Shown: positions 48,501-61,936 of the stretch, piece by piece
Layout: every line of letters starts with the position of its first letter
Numbering within the stretch: position 1 is the first letter of the stretch
Assembly: GCA_030141605.1 (NCBI GenBank)
Contig: JAQGDQ010000055.1
Coordinates: 188,001-252,000, forward strand
Origin: Tubiluchus corallicola
Lineage: Eukaryota > Priapulida > Priapulimorpha > Priapulimorphida > Tubiluchidae
Direction: 5' to 3'
DNA: 64,000 nt
Position numbers and translations under genes: made by a program
The notes under the pieces: model-generated
What the model saw: only the letters and a program-made list of their open reading frames with translations
The model's database searches: none
Told to the model about the DNA's origin: nothing

Positions 48501-48764
48501 ATAATGAGTAATAAATCAACAGATTATAGGAAAATAAAACGTTTGAAAGAAATTTTCCTAGAAACCATCTGCTTAATTATCACTTCTTGTCTGGCCTACA
48601 TTTTTTTGCCATTGTTATTAATGTTAACTGCGTTTGTAGCTTAAATTTTGTCTGAAAATTACGTTTATGATCTCTGCTTTCTCACGTTACTACTTGGTAC
48701 GTAAAGCTTCCATGCAGAATGGCAGAGGTTGGCAGTCTCAACGTCAGAAACAAAGTACATATTA

Positions 48765-49145
48765 ACCTGCGCACACGAACTGCGCAAACAATGCAAAATC
48801 TGTATGCAACTTGTCTAAGACAGATTTTCACTCGTCTGCCGGCTCGATAAACGCTGTTTTATCAATTTTGTCGACACAGATTTTCACTAAACGAGCTTAA
48901 TTTTATGTTTCTGCCAAAAAGACCCTAGTCTCGTCTGTGGACAAAACTCTGCCTCAGACAAAACCAGATTAGACTCATAAAAGAGCAATCGTTTTGGTCA
49001 CGTGTCATCTAATAACTGTTTACGGTTTGCTTCATTGTTTACATAATGACACAGTTTGCTTCATACGAATGTTGTTGTGTGAAGGTGAACTTGTCTGAGA
49101 CAATTTGTGTCAGTTAATTTGTTGCAGACAATTTTTTTAAATCAG
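48765..49145 (-). repeat. Inverted copy of the 18430-18750 repeat
   Basis: CTCGTCTGCCGGCTCGATAA, AACGCTGTTTTATCAA and TTCACTAAACGAGCTTAATT match the other copy in reverse complement. The copy extends through GTTTGCTTCATACGAATGTT. Confidence 0.65.
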
Positions 49146-49568
49146 GCCATGGATTGGTCACAGGCTTTTTAGAAGCTGGAGTAAAACAATTAAAACAATA
49201 TTCATCAAGTTAATTAAGCCCGATAAAAACGACATAGTTTTCTACTATAGTTAGTATATATATATATATATATTTATCTGGAATGAATGGGCATACAACA
49301 TTTTTATTATAATTTTATTAAAATTTCAATTTTGTTCACAAAGTATTGTAGCCAAACTTCTGGCTTGCAACTTGACTAACTGCAACTCACCGACTATTCT
49401 TAAACTTATCATTTGCCCTATTTTGCCTCGCCTTTTCTAATAATCCAATCATGAAGTTATCAGTATCATTAATTCCTCATTTTTAGGGCATAATAAAAAT
49501 GTTATGATATATACAGCCACAATAATTAGGGACATTGACACTTTGAGAAGAAAGGCCACACTTATTGC

Positions 49569-49789
49569 TGTTTATTACGATTTTTTCTTTTGTTTTAGTA
49601 AGTCTTTCCACTGGAAAAACCCTCTGGGTTTTTGGTAGAAATTTGGTTTGGAGTAAGCCAATAAGTAGGCTACGCCATCTAGCGTAGAGTTATTACCAGA
49701 ACTTTGTGATCCACGGTCCAACAGCTGAACGACCCGCATGGATGGTCGTGTTTCCCCATGGGTAAAATTATTATACACGCCTACAGCTA
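49569..49789 (-). other. Unassigned open stretch followed by AATAAA
   Basis: On the minus strand an open frame from MNVAVGVYNN through PSMRVVQLLD and NFYQKPRGFFQWKDLLK ends KKKS, and its stop TAA overlaps an AATAAA hexamer. Composition looks protein-like, but I recognise no family and see no good acceptor upstream. It could be a last exon or a mobile-element remnant. Confidence 0.2.
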
Positions 49790-52700
49790 CGTTCATACAC
49801 CTTTCGTTTAATGCAGCAAGGTCATTGTAGGTATATCGTTTCAAGACAGATTACAATAATTTGTACATCAGTTGCATTATTATACATGCGCGTCAGTCGT
49901 CAGATCAATGCTACAGGTCTATGAAAATGGTAATTTGAAGAAGCAGAGAAACTCGTGTAGGTTCGACGTGTCAGAAGACGAAAACGCGTCTTTGCTGATA
50001 AACAAAGGCAGTCGGTAAACCAGTTCTTCTATGAGAGTAGTCTTCTGTCCCTGATGAAATGTGAGGAGAACATTTACAGTGGGAAGTTACTGTAGATACA
50101 AAAGTTTATTGCGTATTGGGAAAACTACAGTATTGTTGAGGAATCGCGGAGATATTACAAAGTTGTTTTTCTCGAGGAACTACAGTTAGATGATGGAACG
50201 CAAAACCAGGTGACGTCAACTTCCCCAGTACCGCCTTTTCAAGTAAAGTAAGTTTGTAACTACAATTTCAATCTATGTTTGGATTGACGGGTTTTTAGAT
50301 ATGTAATTTAGACGAAATAGCGGTAACCGATAGCCTATTTTAAGAGCTAAAAACATTAAACGAAATTAGGCCTGTCGATAATTGTTAGAAACTGTGGGTA
50401 GATGAATTAGAATCAGACAAATTTAATTTTGCTACCAAATAATTATAAGACAGCACATTACAACAATTTACAATATTTAAAGATGAATGGGATGATGAAA
50501 CAGATATTAGTTATCTAGTCTGTCATCCATAATTGTCTACTTTTGCTTGCAATTATTCTTAAATAACAACATACAAAAACTACTGCTGCTTTCCATACAA
50601 ATTTTCCTGTTATATGAAGTAACTTTTTTACACTTTGCAATTCAGCAACAGTGTCAAAGTCAAGATCGTTATTTTGATGCCTGTGACATAACAGAACTTA
50701 GCTACCTAACTAGTTAATCTCTAAAGCCCCGTTCACACTAGGCAAAAAGTACTCTACCCGTCATTGACCTTTTTGATCCGGATCTGCGTAAACAAATTCA
50801 CTGTCAGAGACGCCTCTACGGGTATTGGACTTTCCGAGACTACCTCCGGTATGTGATCCCAGAATATGTACATATCCAAGACTCGGATTAATTTTGTAAT
50901 GTAAATAAAACCCTATCTCTTAAAATGCCCACACAGCTATTATGCTGAACCAGAAGGTGTCACATCAATCGATAATTGTTGCTGTCACGTTTCCGTTTTT
51001 TGCAATTTTTGGGTATTTCAATGCATCACGTTTGTTTCTTTTATTCTTTTTAAATTTTAATGCAAAATGAAAGACAATGTTGTTGTAAAAGCAAAGCAAA
51101 TAAAAACTGGAACGTGAAACACGTAGGTCACAGTATGAGCAGGTCACGTGTCAGTCTACTAGCCAATCAGTGCCTGCCATACAGATACCTACAATATCCC
51201 AGTAAACTATAAACGTAAACTGATATCTAAAAATGTTTCAGTTGTGCCTCAAATGTTTTTGCAAGAGAATGAGTTGACAGACTCTGTTTTAATGTAAGAA
51301 AAATTATGAATTGACACGATAACGTGATCAACCTAGTAGCAGAAACACCAAGCAGTTCAAGAATAAACTTTTTGTAAAAAAACAACAGCTTATAAGAGAG
51401 ACAGCGGTAAATCCAGTAAACAGTAGCGACACAACATTTGTCGTCATTGTCATGTACATACAGCCACGGGTAAAATAATTACGTAAGTCAATAGATTGTG
51501 TGTTTGGCTTTTGTAACAAATGTAAAAGCCCCAAGCACTAATGATAAAATACACCGTAGCATGACATAAATGTTTGACTCAGCATCACAAAGACACGTTG
51601 TCTCATTTTCACGTCACACGTTTGTTGTTTACACCCGATAACGCTATACAAGTAAACAGAAAAAAAATCAGTAAATTGTGTTCTCAAAAATCTGAAAATC
51701 TACACCTGACATGACACATGAGGGAATTAGCTGAGGGCATCAGGCGTAAGCTTAATGACCGAAACTGAGAAATACTAGACCCAATTGGTAAGTGAACGGA
51801 TGTCTGCTAGAAAAATCCCTTTTGGGCAGTTTCATTTGCCTTACTGCCAGAGCTATTGTTTTGTGGCTAACGTGGCTAAGACACTGCTGTCAATTCAGTG
51901 CCTCACTTTAAAAGCATATCTTTCTAATGAGATATATGTTTGTCCTGTCACAATAAGAAGGCTTTGTTCTTAAGCGCCTAATATTGGCTTGCAGTGGACC
52001 GAGTTGAATTAAAAACTTATTAATTTACCTTCAAGAGCATCACATAAACTTGCAGTTTGAAAAAGACGATTGTTTATCAAATTAAACCTGGAAACTCAAT
52101 AGTAAAATTTCCAAATTCCTGGAATATTGGAGTATGAAAATTTTGGAATTTACAATTTAGATCACTCAGATATTGTCTTCCTAATAAATATTATTTTGTA
52201 ACTCTCAACCCTCATAAAGAAATAATGAAACCATTAGTTAAATTCTATAACAGCTGCTTGAATAGGGAAAATCTTACAGCCAGTTTCTTTTTCATAAACG
52301 TCGATTTCAGATTATGGGTTATAATTTAGTTCCTATTTGTTGCAAGTACAGAACTTTTTCTACAAACGATAATTTCCTTTCAAAAGTTTATTCTTGTACG
52401 TCAAGCCTATGATGCACCAAAACGTCCAGAATTTACTGGGTGTTAGAAGAATGCGTCTGGCTTCCAATCTCAATGTTTTGCTTTTGCAATGCTTTCATTG
52501 TTTCATTGTTTATTGGAATAATAATTTATCAGCGCAGACAATGTGATCACAGGTCGAGTAATCATTGGCTGGTGAGAAACAGGCGCTGGACGCCATACAC
52601 TCAAAAATTAGGAACAGCTTTTTTCCAGTGTCTGGCTTCCAGTGTCCGATGCCAGAATCTTTGATTTCATCACTCATTGACAACATACATGTTTTATTTT

Positions 52701-53204
52701 TCTCTTTAAAACTCTGGAGATTTTTTCTGCATCATGTATGTTAATTATTTTGCCAGTGAAGGCTAATTGAGGTGTACAAACGCTTGAACATAAATTGTTT
52801 TGACTTTTTTTAATAGAAATAATTTGAATGTAGTACTAACTTATCTTACTGTTCGATATTAATCGAACTGTCGATTAATTGTATATAGTCACACCTTGTT
52901 AACTGATCTTGTTTATTAGTGTTTTTTACCTGTCGATTTGTTTGTATTATTGATTTGTGTGATTGTAGTAATAACGAACTCAAATACGAATAAAATCACA
53001 TGGATGCATATATCATTATATATATATATATATATCAAATTATATATCAAGATTTATATTTATATAATTGATTTTATGTTTGTATATATGATACGTAGAA
53101 CCTAAGAGTGTGTACCTGCGAAGGTATAAGCGTGCAAGATGAGGAGCATGTAATTTTGACACGCAAGAAAACGGATTGTATAAGAAACAAATATAACGTC
53201 ACTT

Positions 53205-53745
53205 TAGAGGAAAAGACTAACGTGAAAGAATTATTACCACATAAACGCAATTTCGCGTTCGCGAACACTAGTTCTTCGCTGTTACATACATTTCGCCATT
53301 CGCTAGTTAGACGGGCACTAGCACCTGCACAAAAAACAGGTGCTGTGCTTCTCAGTTCAGATGTGCTAGGTTGTGACGAACTACACACGTTCGACAGCTC
53401 ATGCGTGAGCACAGCGGTAAATTTGAAATTTAAAACATGCCTAGTTTTAGTACAACACACTGAATATCTTACAGTAGCACTGTACTTCAATTTTCGCTTT
53501 CACAAACACGCGCAACGCGCTCGTGGAATATTTTTGCTGGTAAAAATTATGTTAGCTTGTGATGTCGTCAATAGTTGGGCTCGCCCGAAGTTAATTAAGA
53601 TTTTAATCTATTATTTAATTATCAGAACCGCTTTTGCTGCATTAATTGTGTTAAATGTATACTTTTAATTATAATTAAAATGTATACTTTTTACCGGACG
53701 AAAATGGGGTTGTATATGAAAAATGATCTTTCTTCGTCTTCCTTT
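53205..53745 (-). repeat. Repeat B, copy 6
   Basis: Reverse copy from ACGTGAAAGAATTATTACCA to TTCTTCGTCTTCCTTTAAC. The 186-codon open frame 53108-53668 lies mostly inside it and is not a gene. Confidence 0.75.
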
Positions 53746-55404
53746 AACTACTTGGAGTGATCTTGAAAGTGAAGTATTAGCTAAAATTGCTATTGAATTT
53801 ACGGCTTTTCGGCTGAATTTTTTGGTATTAGTACTAATTTTAAGGTTATTAATGTTGTGTCTGATTCTCTGTACTTACTACGAATATCTGTTTGTGCAAA
53901 CTACTTTTGAAATAGTTACTGTAATAACATGACAATGGTGTCATAGTTTGTGTGACAATAAACTATTACTACTACTCTGAGTGGAGGGTAGTAGGTGGGG
54001 TCATTTGCAATAATTATAGCAGCTCTCATGAAAAAAATGTTGAAATGTCAATTATTCAAAGTTTATTCTATGGTACAATTCCCTAGTAGCAGGTGTAGCG
54101 GGAATTCTGCTTGAGACAGCACACACAGAAACTGCATTTTTGTTACCTGTTAATGACGGAGTTTTCAGGACGTTTATGAGACGAATTCTTTGAGGTGTGT
54201 CCTCGCCTGTGTTGATGCTTAATTCCTGTTGTCCTTCATCGATCCCCCCCCCCCCCCGTGCGCGGTACCAGGTTTTAGATATTTTCATAGTGTAGTTAAA
54301 ACAACACAATTTTATTAAAAACTTTTACTTTAAAAAGTTAAAAGTTAAAATCATGCCAAACGTTTGCAGTAGCTGTTGCTGTCATCATCAGTGGTAAATT
54401 TACAAACATACAACCAGTTGATATAGGCAGATCCTATTATGTGCTAATTAAGTAGTTAACAGAAGCCAAACAGGCAGTGAATAAACAGACCAATAAAGAA
54501 ATTGATACAGTAAAAAATAGCTAATTGTTTAAAAATAAAGTTAAAGCAATTGAACTGCTTTGTACAGTAAGAGAAGCCTTATTAGGGTACGTAGATAAAC
54601 TTTCTTTTATTAATAAGTCCCAGCTATTTGTAGCTTTGATCACAATGCTGAAATTATTAAAATCAGCTTTGCGGCTAGAAGCACAAATATGGACATTAAT
54701 GCTGGATTAAGGAGAATTTTTTATTTTTTTGCCAGTTCTTCAGGTCTGTTTACCTATTTGGCTTTCGAAAACATATAATTAGTGCTTAATTTGCTTTGCT
54801 TTCTAGTTAGCCCTAATAATCGGGCTGCGAAAAAAACCGTGTCACGTCGTAAGATGAAAATACTGTTAATTTTTTTACAAAAAACAGCAAAAACATTAGC
54901 GAATAAAGGAGAAGAAAGGTATGAGGATCAAGTATTTTACACTTTTCGTCAGTTTGTTGGGTCCAATATAATAGAAGTGGTGATGACAATAAATGAGTAT
55001 TCGCAGGGTAAAAGGCCTAATATTACAACTTTTTCTTCCGAATAGAAGAAGAAGAAGGTGATGATGATGACGACGAAGTACAATGGCGTTGTCGTATGTC
55101 AACACCAGGAAACGTTCCTTCACTGTGTCATTGACATACTGGCATTAACAATATCAGTCACATTAACTGACGTTCTTGGTATAATACTCAAGCTGACTCA
55201 AGCTGTGTTTAACCAAGCATTGATTTCGACGGTCAAGTTCCCTTGTTGCAGTTGTATGACTGTAAAAATGGTTAGGGGTTGTTACTTCATGCGGTCGTAG
55301 TGGTAAAATTAGATTTCTAAGAGAATAACCAGAATGACGACTTCTCGTTTTAAACTCTCTAGATATAATACGTACACTTGCGAACCAATGTGAACGACAC
55401 ATAT

Positions 55405-55675
55405 ATAACACTTTTAATGGCGCATTCAGACGTAGAGACTTCTCTCGCAACTTGTTGCGCAACTTCTCTGTGAAAGTAAAGTTGCACGTGTGAACGGCTT
55501 GGCAACTTCTCTCGCAACTTATTGCAAACTCAGCGAGAGTTGCTGAGAGTTAACTTGCGCAATAAGTTGCGAGAGAAGTTGCCAAGGCATTCACACGTGT
55601 AATTTTACTCTCAAGGAGAAGTTGCGCAACAAGTTGCGAGAGAAGTCTCTACAACTGAACGCGTTATAACACATG
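55405..55675. repeat. Hairpin-forming inverted-repeat element
   Basis: Arms of about 120 bp: GACTTCTCTCGCAACTTGTT then GCGCAAC on the left is answered by GTTGCGCAACAAGTTGCGAG then AGAAGTC on the right. CACGTGTGAA and GGCAACTTCTCTCGCAACTT also pair with the right arm. The centre is near CTCAGCGAGAGTTGCTGAG. No coding capacity; a MITE is likely. Confidence 0.85.
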
Positions 55676-56144
55676 AACGATGTAGCAGCGTTAAGTTAAG
55701 ATTCCAAACGAAACACCCTGTTCTTTGGCCGGACTACAAAACATTTGTAACTCATTAGAACTAAATTTGAAATCAGCTCATGTGATTTTCATGTGGCATC
55801 GCCCAACGAACAGGCTGCATTATAATGTCATTTTAATACGAAATCGTCAAACGATTTTGATTTTTTCCACTGACTGACTTAAACGATTTGGATTTTTTCC
55901 ACTGACTGACTCTGTTAAGATTTCAATATCGTCGCGCTAACAGTAGGATATTATAAAGTATAGACGAAATACTATCGATGAAATAATACGAAAAGTTGTT
56001 TAGTTGACAAGTATAATTAGTTGATAAATATGAATCATATAATAATTACATTGGCCTTACAACTACATTTCAATGCACAGACACGCTAATACCTTCTCGA
56101 TTTTTTTTGGCAAATAAGTAAGTAGTAAAATGTAAGAACCTTCA

Positions 56145-57425
56145 AGGACAAGAAAACTCTTCATAAATATAGCTTACAAATTTCGTCGTGTTTTCTTACC
56201 GTGCACGCGCACAGAGCCTGCGTTAGCAGGAACTCTGTATAAAACTCCTAAAATTTAAACTCCCACGGTGATGGTTAGGCGCAGCCATTTTGAGGGTAAA
56301 TCGTTTAGAATAAGTTTAGATAACATTGCGTAAATTTGAAAAAACAATCAAAGCATTTATGAGGCACTGTTTGCTAACTAAAAAAAGTTAAAGTTGATTT
56401 ATATTGTAAATAAGATCAATGATGTGTTTTTGGTGAATCTGTGGTGTACACTGGGATAGCGATGCAGTGCCATTTTGTCGGGTGGCGTGAACATTTTAAA
56501 TTATTAAGAATTTTCTTTTCTACTTACATAAGTCTTTCAAACAGGTAAGCGTAGTGAAAAGTAATATAGATTTGTGTGGGAAGTTTCTATTGTGAAAAGT
56601 TGTTGTGAACTTCGCTGTCTTTCAGCCCCTAACTGCAATGATGGAAAACCGGATTCTACAATTCGTAAACTCATAAGCATTTCATGCACTTGGCGAAGTT
56701 ATGCAGGTCTAGCATCAGTGCTTGTCTCACTCTGATTGTGCAGCTAATAAACAGAAAGTGCTCGAACGTCACGCGCGCCATCTTTATGGCTTTCTCCGCA
56801 GTTCCTGCAAACAATGGCACGGGAAAAACGAGAGTCATTAGAATAAATATTCGCACAGCTGACGGCATTTACTGACCTCAATTCAGCAGTCTTCTTTCAA
56901 CTTGAACTAAAAACTTGGGCACTTAATTTCACTTTCATTATCCGCTAGGACCCAAGTACTGTAGAAGTACGAAATATGTAATGTTAGTAAGTGAAAGGCA
57001 GTTTCCAAAAAAAACTTTCCTTACAAGAATTGTTATATTACTTATATCTTATTTATCTGTTTCAAAGAGTTATGAATATATTTTTTTGTAATTTAAAATA
57101 TTCGCGCGGACTGGTAAACGCCACTGTTTCGCTATTCCAGTGTGCTCCATTAGCTCACTAAAACATATTATTAATCTTACAGAAAAGATAAAGGAATTTA
57201 TACCTTTGCTTTGTTAGTGACGTGTGCGTCAAATGTCTCTATTTTTTTTTAACTTTACACATTGTTTCTTAAACTTGCTTAAATTTCTTACTAAAGATTG
57301 ACTGCTAGGGCGAAAATTTAAATTCACAAGTTTTATACAGCATTGTTGTTAATACAAGCTCTGTATGCAAAAAAGCAGCAAGTAGACGATTTTTTTAGTT
57401 TTACGTAACTAAAGGATTTTTGTAA
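56145..57425. mobile_element. Long-inverted-repeat foldback element (second complete copy)
   Basis: The left arm from 56145 (GGACAAGAAAACTCTTCATA) shares AAATTTAAACTCCCACGGTG, GGTTAGGCGCAGCCATTTTG and GTCTTTCAAACAGGTAAGCG with the family. An inverted arm runs about 56950-57425 (ACTTTCCTTACAAG, TTTAAAATATTCGCGCGGAC, TTAAATTCACAAGTTTTATA). The spacer has no supported frame. Confidence 0.65.
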
Positions 57426-58136
57426 GACTGTTTATAAGACTGTTTAACGGATTTACACTGACTAAACGAAAGGAAAGGCCTACTAATGTAAATGTAAGCT
57501 TTTCTTTGCCATATTAATGCCTTGTAATGTGAGACGACCTGTGTGAAAAAAGTTTTGTGCAATCTACTCTATTTAAAACCATTTAGTGAGGTTTAAACAT
57601 ATTAGGGCCTCAAAACAAACTGATCTTAATAACGTCTTCTTTGCAAATATGTTTGATATTATGTTCTGTTACTGCTGATAACCTTATTAAATTTGAAATG
57701 ACGTGAGTTACGTGCTTATAGTGTTTTTACAACACTTAATTATTTCCACTTATCGATTTTTCCTGCAGAAATGCGTTTAAAAACGCACATTAAGTGACTT
57801 CTTGTCCATAAAAGTAGTAACATCATTCAATAAATTTTGACCTTTAGTTGTTAATTAAATTTGTTATCTCAACATTTAGCATTCATCGAATGAATTGACA
57901 ATGCTATAATTATAATTGTTGTATTCACTGTTTGTGGTAAATTGATACAAAAGTGACTGGACCCAAACATGTGCCATTATCCATTAATAACTTTGACCTA
58001 CTTCACTTTTTAGGCCCTAATAATCATTTTGTTCTATATGCATTAACTTGGTTTGATCCTGTTACTGGGGATGTTTTAAACATGACTATACATTACAAGT
58101 TGTTATTTCAAAAGCTGGTTTTGCGAAAAACTTATA

Positions 58137-58775
58137 GCAAAACCGGATCCAATCTTAAACTGTAGGTCAAAACAATGTACCCTTTAAAATATTGAAAGGA
58201 AACATACTATTTTTTCAAAAATGACTTACGTGAAAGAATTATCACCCAATTCGTGTCACTAGTTTTACATGCATTTCGCTATTCGCTAGTTAGATGGGCA
58301 CTAGCGCCTGCATTTCGGAAACGCATTGCACAAAAACAGGTGCTGTATCTCTCAGTTCAGATGTCTTAGTTTGTGACGAACTGCACACGTTCGACAGCTC
58401 ATGTGAGAGCACAGCGGTAAATTTGAAATTTGAATTTTTATCCTAAAACTTGCCTAGTTTTAGTACTATACACTAAATATCTTACAGTAGCACAGTACTT
58501 CAATTTTCACTTTCGCAAACACGTGCATCACGCTCGTGGAATATTTTTGCTGTTGATTGTTAGGCGAATGTAATCTTGTTGGTCTTAATGACAATAAAAA
58601 TACTACAACTTAGTCTGTGATGTCATCAATAGTTCGTCTCCCCGCCGTTAATTAAGATTTTAATCTTTTATTTAATTATCAGAAACGTTTTTACAGAATT
58701 GTTGGTGTTAAAATGTATACTTTTTATCGGACTTGACTAATGGGATAGCATATGAAAAACCATCCTGTCTTCCTT
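58137..58775 (-). repeat. Repeat B, copy 7, with ~50 bp insertion
   Basis: Reverse copy from AAAACCGGATCCAATCTTAA to CATCCTGTCTTCCTTTAA. Relative to the other copies it carries extra sequence at about 58560-58612 ending GACAATAAAAATACTACAAC. Confidence 0.75.
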
Positions 58776-59390
58776 TAAGCTACGTGCCTGTCAAGTTCTT
58801 CATTAATTGCTACTTGTTTACAATGTGATTAAATTGCTAACATTCACAGCTATTAAACAGTGTAACCACAACACATAACCTTCTCCTACGTCGGTATGTC
58901 TAACATTATAACAGATTTAATTTGTGGGCTAAATTTAATAATCCTATCTATTAGTGACTGATTCATGCCATGTAACATTGCTGGATGTTTAAAACGTAAT
59001 TCGGTTTTATCTATTTCACATTGCATTATTAATTATGCGTTTGATACGGTCGCTTCGCAGCAATCAATGTTTTTGGTAGTGAAAAATTATTTTTACGCAA
59101 AAACAGTTATTATTCCTCTTCAGGACTAATTTTAGTATGCGATTTACCGTACTGGTGTTATATATCCCAAGAGAGGGCGAAATAGTACCAATGCGAAATA
59201 GTACCTGATTAGCTTAATTGTACTAAAGCAATCATTGTCACTCGACGCCATTGCAGCCTCGACCTCAGACCTTTTCTACAAATTATGGCAATAAATTTAC
59301 GACGAGGAATTTCAGTAAACTAGTGAATTTAAAAGCTTAATAAAAGTATGCGTATATACTTGCGAATCATTATTATTGTTGTAGAAGTAA

Positions 59391-59392
59391 TG

Positions 59393-59481
<89 letters not shown>
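59391..59481. repeat. (AAT)n microsatellite
   Basis: About 30 tandem ATA/AAT triplets, uninterrupted. Confidence 0.97.
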
Positions 59482-59482
<1 letters not shown>

Positions 59483-59500
59483 GTATTATTATTGAATTTT

Positions 59501-59815
<315 letters not shown>

Positions 59816-61936
59816 CAGCAGTAACAATAGCGGACGGACCTACTTCAGTCAATAAGCACGCTAGTCTATTTTTCCCATTGTGCTCTTTCACTGTTTTAAC
59901 TGCAAATGTAAACTACACTATACAGGCCTACCGTTCATTTCAGGACATGTTCAGCATGAACTAAAATACTAAACTTGAAAAAACCCAAACGCTTATAGTT
60001 GTAAGCTAATAAACACGTGAATTGAAGTAATGAGGTTTTTTTTCTATCCAGCATATAAAACAAAAATCAAACTGTGAAATAACTTTGGAAGTGCATTGTA
60101 CTCCGTAATTTGTGATATACACTTTTTAAGCTTAACGTGGTAGTTCAAGTCAACAATCGAGCTAACAATGTAGGAAAATTATTGCTACTGTAGACACTGG
60201 CAAACACGTAGTACTTATAATTGATCATTACTAATTACTAAATAACCAGTGAAACTCGAAAGGCAGGCCTGTCTTGTTCGTTTGCCGAGCAGCCCTCTAA
60301 GGAAAGTAAGTGTTCGTCGACCTCATGGCTCGGTCAACAACTTACAAAGACAACACGCATGGATAAACTGTAGTTAGACTACAATGACAATAGCCTCTGC
60401 TTTTGCCAAGGGAAGTGCTATCTTCAAGTTATTTTTTTGAGAAAAACCATTCGGCCATCTGTTGAGGGGACGCGCTTTTTTGTAGCGAAGACCTTGTCGC
60501 CTGTTCCAAGCATTTTCAACTGTTTGTTTAGTTTTCTTGTGGTATATAAAACTACTGAAGTGTTGCGACAACATTACACCTAATCCTTGGAATTTCGTCT
60601 AAACAGACCTCTTCGTTTAAATATATTGCCTGCTAGACTTTCTGACGAACTTGCCAGAGAATTACCACGTTTGAAAGCGTCCTTGAATTCTCGACTAATC
60701 AGCTTTTAGTGTTGATTTTGCGTTTCCCTGTTAGAAATTAATCGTTTCGAAGTTTTTAGGTTGTCCTCGACTGTGTTGTTGTCATGAGCATCCTCATCTG
60801 TTTACACAAGTTCTCCATTTCACGCTTGCAGGGTTGTTCTCTTTTTTGTGTTGTACAAGTAATATTAAAAGTGCGCAACCCTAGCTTTCTTTAGTTTAAA
60901 TATTAGTACTTGGCGAATTCCACCTTCTGTCCTTTATGAATCTTCTTGATCCCACATGGTGAGTAAAAAATAATTCCCTTTGTGCTTTTACTATTCCAGT
61001 GTTGTGCTTTTACTACGTACTTGTATCATTTCCAATGTGATATCCTTTTATCTGTTTACAAAATTAGAAACAAAGAACTCCTAGCAATTAGTTTTACTAA
61101 TTCTAGTAAATGTGATTTTTTTCTTTTTTGCCGTTTTACGTTCGCCTGAGCACAGTGGTAGTTTGAGACGTTGTGCCCTTTCGTCAGTTGTTTTTAATCG
61201 TGTGATTTTTATTCATAGCCGCCATTCGTGTGATTAAGAATTAATCTGCACTGTGCCATGTGATGATCATAGATTAGCAGAGAATAGACTAGAATTTTCG
61301 GGAGCTGCTCAACTGGTTCGGGGAAAATTTGTAGTTACGATTTTTGCTCCACCTCAAACGTGTTTATTTTGCTTTATTTCCTTATACAGTTCAACATCTA
61401 CAAACTGGTTATCAGCAATCAACTGGGCCTACATATTACGTTAATGGATGTGACGTCCTGGAATCTGTCTTGTTTTCAAGGATAAAACTAAAAAGCGTAA
61501 TTTTGCACTGATAAGAAGTTGGTCTTTCCCATATTTGGAAGCGTGTACATCCTTCCTTCACCAGGTCAACAGTAGTATGGCATTATGGTAGAAGAAAGCG
61601 CCTGGAATCAACTTTTTATTTGGTCACCATTTACTTACTTCCTAAATCTAGATTTGCCTAACTTTGATCGCTATGCATAAGCACACGCTGTGGCTGCTCA
61701 GATGTTCCGATGTCCAATGCAGTAAAACTATTAGAAAGAGATAGATGGAGTTAGTTAAATCTTGTTGTCTGTCCAGAGTTTTGGAAAAATAGCATTAATA
61801 ATCACACTAAAAAATTTTCCAGAGCATACTCTATGGATGAGAGTTTCTTGGAAAGTTCTGCGAGGAGGTACCAAGCATAACTCCTCCACTTACACAACCG
61901 TCAATTCCTCTTAAGTTAGCTACGCACATCGCACAA

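Noticed and set aside
53108-53668. 186-codon open frame, the longest on the + strand
   Set aside because: It lies mostly inside an inverted copy of repeat B, the same sequence is closed in other copies, and it shows no domain.
54525-55045. Two successive open frames on + (61 and 87 codons)
   Set aside because: Different frames separated by stops, no recognised domain, and GAT/GAA-rich low-complexity sequence follows.
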